NCBI RefSeq assembly: GCF_001425005.1
Contig: NZ_LMDB01000022.1
Span: 373,264-437,263 of the forward strand
Reading direction: 5' to 3'
DNA from: Duganella sp. Root336D2
GTDB taxonomy: Bacteria; Pseudomonadota; Gammaproteobacteria; Burkholderiales; Burkholderiaceae_D
DNA: 64,000 nt
Both the position numbers and the translations under genes were made by a program. The notes beneath the pieces were generated by a model. It searched no databases and was not told where the DNA came from. It saw only the letters and a list, made by a program, of their open reading frames with translations. This document shows positions 18,012-29,600 of this stretch, piece by piece; position 1 is the stretch's first letter, and every line of letters begins with the position of its first letter.

Positions 18012-18181
18012 ACAGGTAAATCTGGGTCAGACCCAAGGGTCTGACCCTCAACGGTCTCTAGGCTGGGGGGAGGGTTCGAGGTCTTTGACATTTCAATAAG
18101 TCAAAAGCCCAGAACCAGCCCCGTAGCAGACGAGCAGACAGGGTCTGACCCTTGGGGCGGACCCCGGTTTACCGGTTTTAA
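18012..18181. repeat. palindromic intergenic repeat, GGGTCAGACCC family, copy 2
   Basis: The left arm (18012-18049) contains GGTAAATCTGGGTCAGACCC and the right arm (18139-18181) contains GGGTCTGACCCTTGG and GGTTTACCGG. They are the same arms as at 9336-9433 but flank an unrelated centre of about 90 bases. The element fills the gap between the convergent TBDR and rsmE genes and touches both stop codons. Confidence 0.82.
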
Positions 18182-18903
18182 ATCCCACCCCAAGCCGCAG
18201 CAAGAATCGACACCGCCGCCAACGCCGCAGTCTCCGTCCGCAGCACCCGAGGTCCAATCGACAAGGGCAGGGCGCCATGCCGCAAAGCCTCAGCCTCCTC
18301 CTCATCGGAAAAGCCGCCTTCCGGCCCGACCATGATGCTGAGCGCCTGCGCCGGCTGGTGCCTTGCCCAATCCGCCAAAGATTCCGTTGCGCGCGGCGTC
18401 AGGATCACGCGCTTATGCAAATCCTGCTGCGAGATCCAGTCGCGAAACTCGAGCGGCGCCGCCACCGGCGCCAATCGATTCCGTCCGCACTGTTCCGAAG
18501 CCGACACCACGATCCCAGTCCAGTGCTCCAGCTTTTTCTCCGCCCGCTCCGCCGACAGCCGCACCACGCAGCGCCGTGCCGCCAGCGGCTGGATGCCGGC
18601 CACGCCCAGTTCCACCGCCTTTTCGATAATCCAGTCCATTTTCGACCCTTCGGGCAAGGCCTGGGCCAGGGTCACGGCAAACGGCAGTTCCGCCTCGCGC
18701 GGGTCGAAGACCTTGAGCTCCGCCCAAGCCTTCTTCTTTTGCACTTCTGTCAACACTGCCGTATACTCGCCGCCATCGCCATTGAACAGGGTCAGCGTGT
18801 CGCCCGGCTCCATGCGCACCACATTGACATGGTGGGCAACATCGGCGGGCAGTTCCAGTTGCTGGCCAGCGGCAAGGGGCTGTGGCACGTGGAAACGGGG
18901 CAT
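18178..18903 (-). CDS. rsmE: 16S rRNA (uracil-1498-N3)-methyltransferase
   Basis: 241 residues. A PUA-like N-terminal domain ([20 protein letters not shown]) is followed by a SPOUT-fold methyltransferase with [12 protein letters not shown] and the C-terminal knot segment [16 protein letters not shown], both diagnostic of RsmE. It uses S-adenosylmethionine to methylate U1498 of 16S rRNA. The reading frame stays open far upstream through tkt, but homology begins at [10 protein letters not shown], so the start is placed at 18903. It is divergent from tkt. Confidence 0.95.
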   Translation of the reverse strand: MPRFHVPQPLAAGQQLELPADVAHHVNVVRMEPGDTLTLFNGDGGEYTAVLTEVQKKKAWAELKVFDPREAELPFAVTLAQALPEGSKMDWIIEKAVELGVAGIQPLAARRCVVRLSAERAEKKLEHWTGIVVSASEQCGRNRLAPVAAPLEFRDWISQQDLHKRVILTPRATESLADWARHQPAQALSIMVGPEGGFSDEEEAEALRHGALPLSIGPRVLRTETAALAAVSILAAAWGGI

Positions 18904-19029
18904 ATGGTCACTTCGGAAAGGTTGAAATGCACCAATTTTAAGCGTTGGTGTCACGCTCTGGTAAAATATCGGGTTCCGAAAGCGGCGCCTGCCGCAGTGC
19001 ACCAAATACTCAACCTTCCTCGATATACG

Positions 19030-21021
19030 ATGAAAACTTCGCTCCCCTTCACCAAAATGGCCAACGCAATCCGTGCGCTGGCAATGGACGCTGTGCAGAA
19101 GGCCAACTCCGGCCACCCAGGCATGCCAATGGGCATGGCTGAGATCGCCGTAGCACTGTGGAGCGGTCATCACCGCCACAACCCGACCAATCCAGCCTGG
19201 GTCAACCGCGACCGCTTCCTGCTGTCCAACGGCCACGGCTCGATGCTGCACTACGCGCTGCTGCACCTGTCGGGTTACGACCTGCCGATGGAAGAAATCA
19301 AGAACTTCCGCCAGCTGCATTCCAAGACCCCGGGCCACCCTGAAGTCGGCTACACCCCAGGCGTGGAAACCACCACCGGCCCGCTGGGCCAGGGCATCGC
19401 CAACGCAGTCGGCATGGCGCTGGCTGAGTGGCTGCTGGCTTCCGAATTCAACAAGCCCGGCTTCGAAGTTGTCGACCACCACACCTACGCCTTCCTGGGC
19501 GACGGCTGCCTGATGGAAGGCATCTCGCACGAGGTGTGCTCGCTGGCCGGCACCCTGGGCCTGAAAAAACTGATCGCCCTGTACGACGACAACGGCATCT
19601 CCATCGACGGCAAGGTCGAAGGCTGGTTCACCGACGACACGCCTAAGCGTTTCGAATCCTACGGCTGGAACGTGATCAAGAACGTGGACGGCCACGACGT
19701 CGCCGCGCTGTCCGCCGCCATCGAACAAGCCAAGAAATCCGACAAGCCAACCCTGGTTTGCTGCAAGACCGTCATCGGCAAGGGTTCGCCAAACCTGCAA
19801 GGCGGCGACAAGGTGCACGGTGCACCGCTGGGCGACAAGGAAATCGCCGCAGTGCGCGAGTACATCTCCTGGGGCGCCGAGCCGTTCGACATCCCTCACG
19901 ATGTGAAGGAAGCATGGGACTTCAAGGAAGAAGGCGCGAAATTCGAAGCCAGCTGGAACGAGATGTTCGCCAAGTACTCGGCCCAGTACCCGACCGAAGC
20001 CGCTGAACTGACCCGCCGCATGAAGGGCGAACTGCCAGGCAACTTCCAGGCAACCCTGGATGCCGCCATCGCCGCCTGCATCGAGAAAAAAGAAACCATC
20101 GCCACCCGCAAGGCATCGCAGAACGCGATCCAGGCACTGGCACCGATCCTGCCTGAATTCCTGGGCGGCTCGGCCGACCTGACCGGCTCCAACCTGACCA
20201 ACTGGAAGGAATGCATCGCCGTTCGTTCCGGCGTGCCGGGCAACCATATCAACTACGGCGTGCGCGAGTTCGGCATGTCCGCCATCATGAACGGCGTCGC
20301 CCTGCACGGCGGCTACATCCCGTTCGGCGCGACCTTCCTGACCTTCGCCGACTACAGCCGCAACGCACTGCGCATGGCCGCGCTGATGAAGCAGCGTGCC
20401 CTGTTCGTGTTCACCCACGATTCGATCGGCCTGGGCGAAGACGGCCCGACCCACCAGTCGGTGGAACACGTCTCCTCGCTGCGCCTGATCCCTAACCTGG
20501 ACAACTGGCGTCCTGCCGACACCGTCGAATCGATGGTCGCATGGGGCGAGTCCGTGAAGCGTGCCGGCGGCCCGTCGACCCTGATCTTCTCGCGCCAGAA
20601 CCTGCCGTTCATCGAGCGTTCGGCTGAAGTCCTGGCCAACGTCGCCAAAGGCGGCTACGTGCTGTCCGACGAAGCCGGCGCCAAGGCCATCATCATCGCC
20701 ACCGGTTCCGAAGTGGAACTGGCCATGAAAGCCGCCGCCGAACTGAAGGCTGCCGGCACCCCGGTACGCGTGGTGTCCATGCCGTCGACCGACGTGTTCG
20801 ATCGCCAGGACGCAGCCTACAAGGCATCCGTGCTGACCAAGGGCATGCCGCGCGTGGCGATTGAAGCAGGCGTCACCGCATTCTGGTACAAGTATGTTGG
20901 CCTGGAAGGCGCAGTGGTTGGTATCGACACCTTCGGCGAATCCGCACCGGCCGGTGTGCTGTTCAAGCACTTCGGCTTCACCGTCGACAATGTCGTGGCA
21001 AAAGTCAAAGCAGTCATCTAA
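19030..21021 (+). CDS. tkt: transketolase
   Basis: 663 residues, standard length. A thiamine-diphosphate enzyme of the pentose phosphate and Calvin-type interconversions. Motifs: [10 protein letters not shown] (conserved His), [18 protein letters not shown], the cofactor motif [13 protein letters not shown], and [12 protein letters not shown]. The frame is open upstream to 18277 but that stretch is antisense to rsmE, so the start is put at 19030 where homology begins. gap follows after 24 bases with a good ribosome site (CAGGAG), so the two are probably co-transcribed. TAAAAT at 18962-18967 could be a -10 box. Confidence 0.97.
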   Translation: MKTSLPFTKMANAIRALAMDAVQKANSGHPGMPMGMAEIAVALWSGHHRHNPTNPAWVNRDRFLLSNGHGSMLHYALLHLSGYDLPMEEIKNFRQLHSKTPGHPEVGYTPGVETTTGPLGQGIANAVGMALAEWLLASEFNKPGFEVVDHHTYAFLGDGCLMEGISHEVCSLAGTLGLKKLIALYDDNGISIDGKVEGWFTDDTPKRFESYGWNVIKNVDGHDVAALSAAIEQAKKSDKPTLVCCKTVIGKGSPNLQGGDKVHGAPLGDKEIAAVREYISWGAEPFDIPHDVKEAWDFKEEGAKFEASWNEMFAKYSAQYPTEAAELTRRMKGELPGNFQATLDAAIAACIEKKETIATRKASQNAIQALAPILPEFLGGSADLTGSNLTNWKECIAVRSGVPGNHINYGVREFGMSAIMNGVALHGGYIPFGATFLTFADYSRNALRMAALMKQRALFVFTHDSIGLGEDGPTHQSVEHVSSLRLIPNLDNWRPADTVESMVAWGESVKRAGGPSTLIFSRQNLPFIERSAEVLANVAKGGYVLSDEAGAKAIIIATGSEVELAMKAAAELKAAGTPVRVVSMPSTDVFDRQDAAYKASVLTKGMPRVAIEAGVTAFWYKYVGLEGAVVGIDTFGESAPAGVLFKHFGFTVDNVVAKVKAVI

Positions 21022-21045
21022 TTTCTATCATCAGGAGTAAACAGC

Positions 21046-22056
<1,011 letters not shown>

Positions 22057-22080
22057 TCCCAGGCTTCAGCTGCAAGAGGA

Positions 22081-22108
22081 AAGCGCCCATCCGGGCGCTT
22101 TTTTTTTG
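22081..22108 (+). terminator. intrinsic terminator of tkt-gap
   Basis: AAGCGCCC-ATCC-GGGCGCTT followed by seven or more T. It is directly followed by the long palindrome at 22108-22183. Confidence 0.9.
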
Positions 22109-22183
22109 AAAGTCGGGGTCAGCTCCGGCAATCGGACATTTCGCGTAGCGAATGTCCGATTGCCGGAGCTGACCCCGACTTTC
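22108..22183. repeat. palindromic intergenic repeat, GTCGGGGTCAGCTC family, copy 1
   Basis: Two perfect 33-nt arms (22108-22140 and 22151-22183) begin GAAAGTCGGGGTCAGCTC; the 10-nt centre can itself pair CGC with GCG. The right end overlaps the stop codon of the WYL regulator gene. It sits between convergent genes. A shorter copy with the same outer arm is at 23819-23865. Confidence 0.88.
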
Positions 22184-23150
22184 ATCCTGCGATGCGGGCA
22201 AGGCGGCGGGCTTCTTCGCGGACGGCGTCGCGCAGCTCGTCCGGGCCTTCGATCGTGAAGTCGAAGTTGAACGAGGCCAGCATGCGTGCGAACCAGCTGT
22301 AGCTGGTGGTGGTGGTCTTCAGCCGCACGCCGCCTTCGACTTCGGCCAGCGGGCCGATATAGCGGCCCACTTCGCGTGCGGCGCAGGCCAGGTCGGTGTG
22401 CAGCAGCACCTGTACCGGCAAGGGGCGCGGCAAGGTCGCCATCGCATGCTGCAGTTGCGCGGCGGCGTCGAAGCTGTCCGGCTTGTCGAACACGGCGCCG
22501 GTTTCACTCACTTCTGCGATGCGGTCCAGGCGGAACGAGCGGATCGCCAGCCGCAGCCGGCACATCCCCACCACATACCAGCGCGTATGACTGAACACCA
22601 GGCCGTAGGGATCGAACTCACGTTGCATCGATTCCCCATCCTGCGGCGTATAGCGGAAGCGCACCCGGTGCTGGGTCTGCGCGGCCAGCGCCAGTGCCGT
22701 CAGCTCGCCGGTCAAAGCAGGGCGGGCGGTGCCCGAATAGGCCCAACGCTGTTCCGGCGTGTCGAGTACGGCGGTTTCGCGCAGCGCCTGCACGCTGCCT
22801 TGCAGCGCAGGCGGCATGACGCGCTCCAGCTTGGCCTGTGCGCTGGCTACCGAAGGTGCTGTGTCGGCCAGGCGCAGCGAACGCACCGCCATCAGGCCGA
22901 GCGCCACGGCAGACGCCTCATCGTTGGTGAACATCAGCGGCGGCAGTTTGAAGCCGGGCACCAGCATGTAGCCGCCGTAGCGCCCGCGCTCGGCCGTGAT
23001 CGGGATGCCCAGCTCTTCCAGCATGGCGATATAGCGGCGCAGCGTGCGGCGGTCGATGCCGAGGCGCTCCGACATATCGGCGCCCGAAATCTGCCGCTGG
23101 CTCTGCAGCAGTTCGAGGATGGAGAGGGCTTTGATCGCTGGTTTTGACAT
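22182..23150 (-). CDS. WYL-domain transcriptional regulator (YafY type)
   Basis: 322 residues. The N-terminal DeoR-like winged helix (about 1-60) contains ERLGIDRRTLRRYIAMLEEL. The middle and C-terminal parts form the WYL ligand-sensing domain with FDPYGLVFSHTRWYVVGMCR, followed by the WCX extension. The start is put at 23150; an ATG two codons upstream (23156) is an alternative. The divergent GST-like gene begins 92 bases away and is the most likely target. A perfect 13-bp palindrome TGCAATCATTGCA (23156-23168) abuts the start and suits autorepression. Confidence 0.9.
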   Translation of the reverse strand: MSKPAIKALSILELLQSQRQISGADMSERLGIDRRTLRRYIAMLEELGIPITAERGRYGGYMLVPGFKLPPLMFTNDEASAVALGLMAVRSLRLADTAPSVASAQAKLERVMPPALQGSVQALRETAVLDTPEQRWAYSGTARPALTGELTALALAAQTQHRVRFRYTPQDGESMQREFDPYGLVFSHTRWYVVGMCRLRLAIRSFRLDRIAEVSETGAVFDKPDSFDAAAQLQHAMATLPRPLPVQVLLHTDLACAAREVGRYIGPLAEVEGGVRLKTTTTSYSWFARMLASFNFDFTIEGPDELRDAVREEARRLARIAG

Positions 23151-23155
23151 GATCA

Positions 23156-23236
23156 TGCAATCATTGCACGAAATCAGGGCGGATATTGTCCTATATCGAT
23201 CAGACAATGCCTCATCCCCAACAAGAACAATGAGGC
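23156..23236. promoter_or_regulatory. divergent control region of the WYL regulator and GST genes, with three dyads
   Basis: TGCAATCATTGCA (23156-23168) is a perfect palindrome. ATTGTC-N12-GACAAT spans 23185-23208. GCCTCAT/ATGAGGC arms at 23209-23215 and 23230-23236 could fold in the GST leader. Such a density of dyads in under 100 bases between a regulator and its divergent neighbour suggests operators, but no consensus for this family is known to me. Confidence 0.4.
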
Positions 23237-23242
23237 AAGCAA

Positions 23243-23821
23243 ATGGAAACCATCCTGTACCACGGCGCACCGCAGGGCTGCGCATTCGGCGTAATCGTCG
23301 CCCTCGAATGGCTGTGCCGGCCTTACCGGCTGGTGCAGGTTGACCTGCCGGGCTTGCCGGTGCCGGTGATGCAGACGGGTAACAAACTGCTGAATGATTG
23401 CCGCGCCATCCTGCGCCATGTCGGCCAGCAACGGCGCTACCTGCTGGGCTACCGCGCCGGCTCGGCAGAGGCGCGCAAGCTCGAGACGCTGCTCGACTAT
23501 CTGCACGAAGGCTTCGATGCCGGTCCCGCCCGCATGGCGCAGACCTGCGCCGCGTTGGACGAAGTGCTGGGCGGCCAGGAGTGGTTGGACGGCCAGAAGC
23601 GCACCGTCGCGGATGCCTGCCTGGTGGCCGTGGTGCGCTGGGCGCAACGGGAGGCGGGCCTGGACCTGGCGGCATACCCGCAGCTGCAGCGCCATGTGGC
23701 CGAGCTGTATGGCGACCCCGCTGTGTTTTTCGCCGACGCCATCGAAACCCAGCGTCCAGCGGTCAGCAGCGGCCGCTACCTGGGCAGCACCAGCCTCGAC
23801 GAACTCCCGCTCGCAGCTTAA
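23243..23821 (+). CDS. glutathione S-transferase-like protein
   Basis: 192 residues. The N-terminal thioredoxin-fold half is short (ILYHGAPQGCAFGVIVALEWLC begins a beta-alpha-beta unit with Cys13), and the helical C-terminal GST domain includes VADACLVAVVRWA, the usual N-capping/hydrophobic staple region. The N-terminal domain appears slightly truncated relative to typical GSTs of 200-220 residues. It is divergent from the WYL regulator. The substrate is unknown. Its stop codon is the first base triplet of a palindromic repeat. Confidence 0.8.
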   Translation: METILYHGAPQGCAFGVIVALEWLCRPYRLVQVDLPGLPVPVMQTGNKLLNDCRAILRHVGQQRRYLLGYRAGSAEARKLETLLDYLHEGFDAGPARMAQTCAALDEVLGGQEWLDGQKRTVADACLVAVVRWAQREAGLDLAAYPQLQRHVAELYGDPAVFFADAIETQRPAVSSGRYLGSTSLDELPLAA

Positions 23822-23865
23822 AAGTCGGGGTCAGCTCTGTTTGCCGGAGCTGACCCCGACTTTTA
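23819..23865. repeat. palindromic intergenic repeat, GTCGGGGTCAGCTC family, copy 2
   Basis: Perfect 19-nt arms (23819-23837, 23847-23865) read TAAAAGTCGGGGTCAGCTC with a 9-nt loop. The left arm includes the GST stop codon TAA; the right arm ends 2 bases before the glnE stop. It shares its outer 16 or so bases with the repeat at 22108-22183. Confidence 0.85.
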
Positions 23866-23867
23866 TT

Positions 23868-26585
23868 TCAGAAGATACTGCTCCACAGCAGGCGCACGTT
23901 GGCGGCGTGGGTGGCGGCTTTTTCCATCGGGACGCGCGACTGGTCCTGGCCTTGCAGGCGTAGCTGGTGCTGCCATCTGCGCATGTCGCGATAGGCGTCG
24001 GCGACCAAAGCCGCCAACGCGGCATCGACCAGGCCCAGCTTTCCTGCCAGGTGCAGCAGGGCGATATTGCCGATGTTGCCGGTCAGCTCGCTGTACTGTG
24101 CGGCATGCTGCAGCACCAGGTATTGCACGATGAATTCGATATCGATCATGCCGCCTTCGTCTTGCTTGAGGTCGAACAGTTCGCTGCGGTTGGGACGGGC
24201 ATCGCGCATCTTTTGGCGCATGGCCAGCACTTCCTGTTTCAGCGCGGCGGCGTCCGGCCGTTCCTTGCGCAGCACCTGGCAGCGGATTTGCTCGAAGCGT
24301 TGGCCGATGGCGGCATCGCCGGCGCAGAAGCGGGCGCGCGTCAGGGCCTGGTGTTCCCACAGCCATGCCGAGCTCTGCTGGTATTTTTCAAACGAGCCGA
24401 CGCTGGATACCAGCATGCCGCTGGCGCCATCCGGCCGCAAGGCGGTGTCGATGTCGAACAGGATGCCGGCCGGGGTGTGCGATGTCATCCACGTGATGAA
24501 GCGCTGCGCCAGTTTGGCGTACAGGCCGGGCGCGTCCTGGTCTTCGTCGTCGAACAGGAAAATGACGTCGAGGTCGGAGACGTAGCCAAGTTCCTTGCCG
24601 CCCAGCTTGCCGTACGCGATGACGGCGAACTTCGGTACTTCCAGGTGGCGCTTGGCGACGGCCTGCCAGGCTGCTTTGACGACAGCGGCGACGATCACGT
24701 CGGCCAGCGCGCTCAGGTGGTCGGCCAGCTTTTCCACCGTGAGCGAGCCGGCCAGGTCTTGCGCCAGCAGGTGGAACAACTGGGCGTGGTGTACTTCGCG
24801 CAGGATGTCGAGCTGGCGTTCGGTGTCGCCGGGGGCGGTGGCCAGCTGGCGTTCCAGCTCGGCAGCCGCGGCGGCCGGGTCGAACACGGCGCTGAGAATG
24901 CGGTCGTCCAGCAGTTCGTCAAGCAGGATCGGGTGCTGGGTCAGGAATTTGGCGGCCCAGCCGCTGGCGTGCATCATGGTGATCACGCGCTCGAGCGTGT
25001 GCGGGTATTCGGTCAGCAGCGACAGGTAGGACGAGCGGCGCGAGATCGCTTCCAGGAAGTCGAGCAGGCGGCCCAGCGTGCCGAGCTTGCTGCCGGCGCT
25101 ATTGCGTTCGGCGGCGCGGGCGATCTGGGGCAGGGCGGCATTGACCAGGGCTACCAGGCGCTGGCGGCTGGCGTCGGGCAGGCTGGCCAGCTTGGGCGCT
25201 TGCCAGGTGGCGATCAGGCGCTGCGCCGCCGCCGCTGGGTCTTCGTAGCCGAGGCTGGTGAAGCGCGCTTCGATGGCTTCGCGGTTGTCGGGATCGGCGC
25301 ACTCGTTGCTGGTGGCGGGGTCGACGTCTTCGCTGCCATTGCCGCTCTTGTCGGCGAAGATGGCGTCGAATTGCTCTGCGACGTACTGGCGGTGGGCATC
25401 CATCCCGGCCAGCAGGGAAGAAATATCGGGCAGTCCCATCATCTGCGCTACGGCCAAGCGGTCGGCTTCGTTCGGCGGCAGGGTGTGGGTCTGGGCGTCG
25501 TCGATGTATTGCAGCCGGTGTTCCAGGTTGCGCAGGAAGGTGTAGGCCTCCATCAGGCGGGCTACGACGTCGGCGCCCAGCAAGCCTTTTTCCGGGAGCT
25601 GGCGCAGGGTGCCGCGGGTGGAGCGGCCGCGCAGCTCTGGATCGCGCCCGCCGCGGATGAGCTGGAAGACCTGGGCCAGGAATTCGATTTCGCGGATGCC
25701 GCCGCGGCCCAGCTTGACGTTGTGGCTGCGCTCCGGGTGCAGCCTTTCCTGGCGCGCCACTTCGGCGCGGATCTGGGCATGCATGGAGCGGATGGCGTCG
25801 ATCACGCCGAAATCGAGGTAGCGGCGGAAACAGAACGGGCGCACGATGGCGTCCAGGGCCTTGATGTCTTCCGCGCGGCCGGTCACGGCGCGTGCCTTGA
25901 CCCAGGCATAGCGTTCCCATTCGCGGCCTTGCACGATCAGGTAGTTCTCCACCATGCCCAGGCTGGCAGCCAGCGGGCCGGAGGCGCCGTTCGGGCGCAG
26001 CGCCATGTCGACACGGAAGGTAAAGCCGTCTTCCGTGATCTCCGAAATGGCGGCAATCAGTTGCTTGCCGAGGCGGACAAAGTACTCGTGGTTGGAGAGC
26101 TGGCGCTGGCCGGGGCCGGCCGCCGTGTCGCCGTCTTCCGGATAGACGAAGATCAGGTCGATGTCGGACGACACATTCAGTTCGCCGCCACCGCCTTTAC
26201 CCATCGATAGCACGATCATCTGCTGCGCCACGCCCGATTCGGCACCGGTTGGCACCCCGTGGGCCGCGCGCAGGGCGGTGTCCAGCTCGGCCAGGTGGGT
26301 CTGGATCACGAAATCGGCCAGCCTGGTCATGGTGGTCACGACCTCATCGAGGTCGGCCTTGCCTTCCAGGTCGCGCCGGATCAGGGTGGCCAGCACCAGG
26401 TTGCGCAAGCGGCGCATGCCGCGCGCCAGCGGCAGCTCGCCCCGTTCGCTTGCCAAAACATCGGCAAAGTTCAGCGAGGCAAGCGATAATTGCGCCAAAG
26501 CATCTATTTTGGCCTGGCGGGATGGATCGGCAGCCAGCCAGCGCTGGTAAAAGCGGGAAGCGGAAACGAGTGCGGAAGTGCTCAT
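23868..26585 (-). CDS. glnE: bifunctional glutamine-synthetase adenylyltransferase/deadenylylase
   Basis: 905 residues. The protein adds AMP to, or removes it from, the GlnA tyrosine according to the PII/glutamine signal. Two nucleotidyltransferase domains are visible: the N-terminal deadenylylase half with MGKGGGGELNVSSDIDLIF (about 129-147) and the C-terminal adenylyltransferase half with YGKLGGKELGYVSDLDVIFL. Each is followed by a helical PII-uridylyltransferase-like domain. The target is Tyr400 of the GlnA encoded at 4753. It is divergent from the YhdP-like gene. No truncation is seen; it is slightly shorter than E. coli GlnE (946 residues). Confidence 0.97.
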   Translation of the reverse strand: MSTSALVSASRFYQRWLAADPSRQAKIDALAQLSLASLNFADVLASERGELPLARGMRRLRNLVLATLIRRDLEGKADLDEVVTTMTRLADFVIQTHLAELDTALRAAHGVPTGAESGVAQQMIVLSMGKGGGGELNVSSDIDLIFVYPEDGDTAAGPGQRQLSNHEYFVRLGKQLIAAISEITEDGFTFRVDMALRPNGASGPLAASLGMVENYLIVQGREWERYAWVKARAVTGRAEDIKALDAIVRPFCFRRYLDFGVIDAIRSMHAQIRAEVARQERLHPERSHNVKLGRGGIREIEFLAQVFQLIRGGRDPELRGRSTRGTLRQLPEKGLLGADVVARLMEAYTFLRNLEHRLQYIDDAQTHTLPPNEADRLAVAQMMGLPDISSLLAGMDAHRQYVAEQFDAIFADKSGNGSEDVDPATSNECADPDNREAIEARFTSLGYEDPAAAAQRLIATWQAPKLASLPDASRQRLVALVNAALPQIARAAERNSAGSKLGTLGRLLDFLEAISRRSSYLSLLTEYPHTLERVITMMHASGWAAKFLTQHPILLDELLDDRILSAVFDPAAAAAELERQLATAPGDTERQLDILREVHHAQLFHLLAQDLAGSLTVEKLADHLSALADVIVAAVVKAAWQAVAKRHLEVPKFAVIAYGKLGGKELGYVSDLDVIFLFDDEDQDAPGLYAKLAQRFITWMTSHTPAGILFDIDTALRPDGASGMLVSSVGSFEKYQQSSAWLWEHQALTRARFCAGDAAIGQRFEQIRCQVLRKERPDAAALKQEVLAMRQKMRDARPNRSELFDLKQDEGGMIDIEFIVQYLVLQHAAQYSELTGNIGNIALLHLAGKLGLVDAALAALVADAYRDMRRWQHQLRLQGQDQSRVPMEKAATHAANVRLLWSSIF

Positions 26586-26686
26586 TGACAGATGTTAGAG
26601 AGTGTAAAAAGCCTGCGAAACCGTGCCTATTGGAACATAGTTTAAGGGGGCGGTGCGGTAAAATGCTGTATTGATAAAGGCCTGGC

Positions 26687-29600
26687 TTGAGCGTATTGAA
26701 GGACAACCTGGTGGAGCAGATCGAGGCAGTCGAGGCCCCGCTCAAAGAGCGCTGGCATCGCCTGCAGGCGGCCTATCGCTTCTGGAACCTGGCCACCCAT
26801 CATGTCCTGGGCTTCACCATCAAGCTGGTGCTGCTGCTGTATTTTGCCTTCACCATCCTGTTCCTGGCCCTGCGCTGGGTGATCCTGCCGAATATCGACC
26901 ACTACAAAGGCGACATCGAACGCCTGGCCAGCCAGGCAGTTGGCAACCAGGTGGTCATCGACCGCGTCTACGCTTCCTGGAAGGGCCTGCGCCCGCAGCT
27001 GATTCTGGGCGACGTGGTGATGCGCGATGCGCGCGGCCAGCAGGCGCTGCACCTGCCCAGCGTGTCGGCCACCCTGTCGTGGTGGAGCGTGCCGGCCGGC
27101 GGGCTGCGCTTCGAGTCGCTGGAATTCCACCGTCCTGAAGTGGACGTGCGGCGCGAGGCCGATGGCAAGCTGTATGCCGCCGGCATCTACCTGGACCTGG
27201 AAAAGAAGGGCGACGGCAGGAGCGCCGACTGGCTGCTGTCGCAACGCGAAGTGGTGGTGCGCGATGGCCGCATCACCTGGACCGATATGCAGCGCGGCAG
27301 CGCGCCGCTGAAGCTTGACAATGTCACCGCCCTGATGCTGAACAAGTGGCGCCGCCACCAGTTCGCCTTCAAGGCCACCCCGCCTGCCGCCATGGCTGCG
27401 CCGCTTGATGTACGCGCCGATTTCAGCCACCAGCCGTTTTCCCGGATTTCCAACCTCAAGCTGTGGAAGGGCGAGATGTATGTCGAACTGCGGCGCGCCG
27501 ACCTGGCGGGCTGGAGGCCTTACCTGCCGGGCAAGCTCGATGTACAGTCCGCCAGCGGCGGCGTGCGCGCCTGGCTCAGCATCGATAATGCGCGCCCGGC
27601 CGCCATTACCGCCGACGTAGCGCTGGACAATGTGGTGGCGACGCTGGGCAACGATTTGCCGCAGCTGGACGTGGCGGCCCTGCGCGGCCGTGTGACAGCA
27701 GCCGAAGAGCACGCCGCCACCCTGGTGCCCACACCGGGCACGCCCCCCGCCATCACGCGTACGCTGGAACTGAAGGATGTCACGCTGCGTACGCGCGACG
27801 GCGTTGAGCTGGCGCCGACCACCGCTTCGGCGCGCCATGTGGCGGCCACCAACCAGCCGACCTGGACCGAAGTAAAGGCTGCCGCGCTGGACCTGAAGAT
27901 CCTGTCCGAACTGGCCACCCGCCTGCCGCTGCCGCAGGTGCAGCGCGACCTGCTGGCGGAAGCTGCGCCGCGCGGCCGCGTAACTAACCTGGTGGCTGAA
28001 TGGCGTGGTCCGCTGTCGGCAGCCAGGGATTACAAGCTGAAGGGCGATCTCGATGCGCTGGGCATGGAGGCGCTGGCTGCGCGTCCCGCCGTGGCGCGTT
28101 CGGCCAAGGCGTGGCCGATGCCGGCGCTGCCCAATATTCCCGGCTTCGAGAAATTGAGCGGCCATGTGGAAGCTGGTGAACAGGGCGGCAGCGTAGCGCT
28201 CGATGCACCCGGCTTCACGCTGGCGATGCCGGCCTGGTTCGACGACGAGCCATTGGCATTCGAGCAGTTCAGGCTGAACGGCAGTTGGTCGCTGGCCGAT
28301 GCCAGGCAAGTGGCGGTCAAGCTGGAACAGCTGGACCTGGTGCAAGAAGGCATGAAGCTCAAGCTGGCCGGCAGCCACACGCTGCCGCGCGGCCCCGGCG
28401 CCAAGGGCCTGGGCTTGTCGGACTTCAGCGGCAGCATCGACGACTTCAGCATCAGCCGCATCGGCCGCTACCTGCCGAAGCAGACGCCGGAACATACGCG
28501 CCATTGGCTGGTGGGTGCGCTGGAAGACGGCATGCTGACGGAAACCTCGCTGCGCCTGCGCGGCGACCTGGCGCACTTCCCGTTCAAGGAGGGCTCGCCA
28601 GACAAGGCCAAGGGCGAGTTCCGCGTGGCCGGCCGCATCGTGGATGGGCGCCTCAATTACACGCCGGGATATTTCGCCAAGGATGGCAAGACACCGGTGT
28701 GGCCGCTGGCGGAAAAGATCCGCGGCACGATCGTGTTCGACCGCGCGCGCATGGAAATCAAGGCGGAGACCGCGCGCACCCTGGGCGTGGCGCTGAGCAA
28801 TGTGAAAGCGGTGATTCCGGACCTGGGCACCCATGACAGCATGCTGGACATCGACGGCACGGCCGCCGGCGCAATGCAGGACTTCCTCAAGTACGTGACG
28901 GCCAGCCCGGTGCTGGAGTGGATCGGCCATTTCACGGAGGACACCACGGCGACCGGCAATGCCAGGCTGGCGCTCAACCTGCACCTGCCGCTGTCGCATA
29001 TCATCGACGCCAAGGTGCAGGGTAGCCTGCAGCTGCAAGGCAACGACGTGCTGTTGTGGCATGACATGCCGACTGTGGCAGGGACCACCGGCAAGATCGA
29101 ATTCAATGAAAAGGGCGTCAACCTGAACAACCTGGCCGGCAACTTGCTGGGCGGCCCGCTGTCGGTGACGGGCGGCAGCCAGAAAGATGGCGGCATCCAG
29201 GTACGTTTGAGCGGCACGGCGACGGTCGATGGGCTGCGCAAGCAATACCCGGTGGCTGCCGTTCAGCGCCTGGCCAATCACCTCGGCGGCGGCACCAGGT
29301 TCACCGGCCTGATCACGGCCAAGGACCACAAATACGAAGTGGCGCTTGATTCGAGCCTGCAGGGCGCGAGCCTGGATTTCCCGGTGCCGCTGAAGAAAGC
29401 CGCTGCCGACAGCATGCAGCTGCACTTCCAGCTGAATGGCGGCAGTGCCAACGAGCAGGGTGTGGCGCGCGATGAAATCCGTGTTGCGCTGGGCGCCTCC
29501 TACGCTGCGCGCTACCACCGCCAGCGCGTCAACAAAGGTCCGTGGAAGCTGGTCAACGGCGGCATCGGCGTCAATGTGCCGGCCCCGGAACCGGACAGCG

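Noticed and set aside
18277-19029. In-frame extension of tkt to a 914-residue protein
   Set aside because: The added part is antisense to rsmE and has no transketolase homology; homology begins at 19030.
18904-20970. Minus-strand extension of rsmE to 930 residues through tkt
   Set aside because: It is a shadow frame of the GC-rich tkt gene; RsmE homology starts at 18903.
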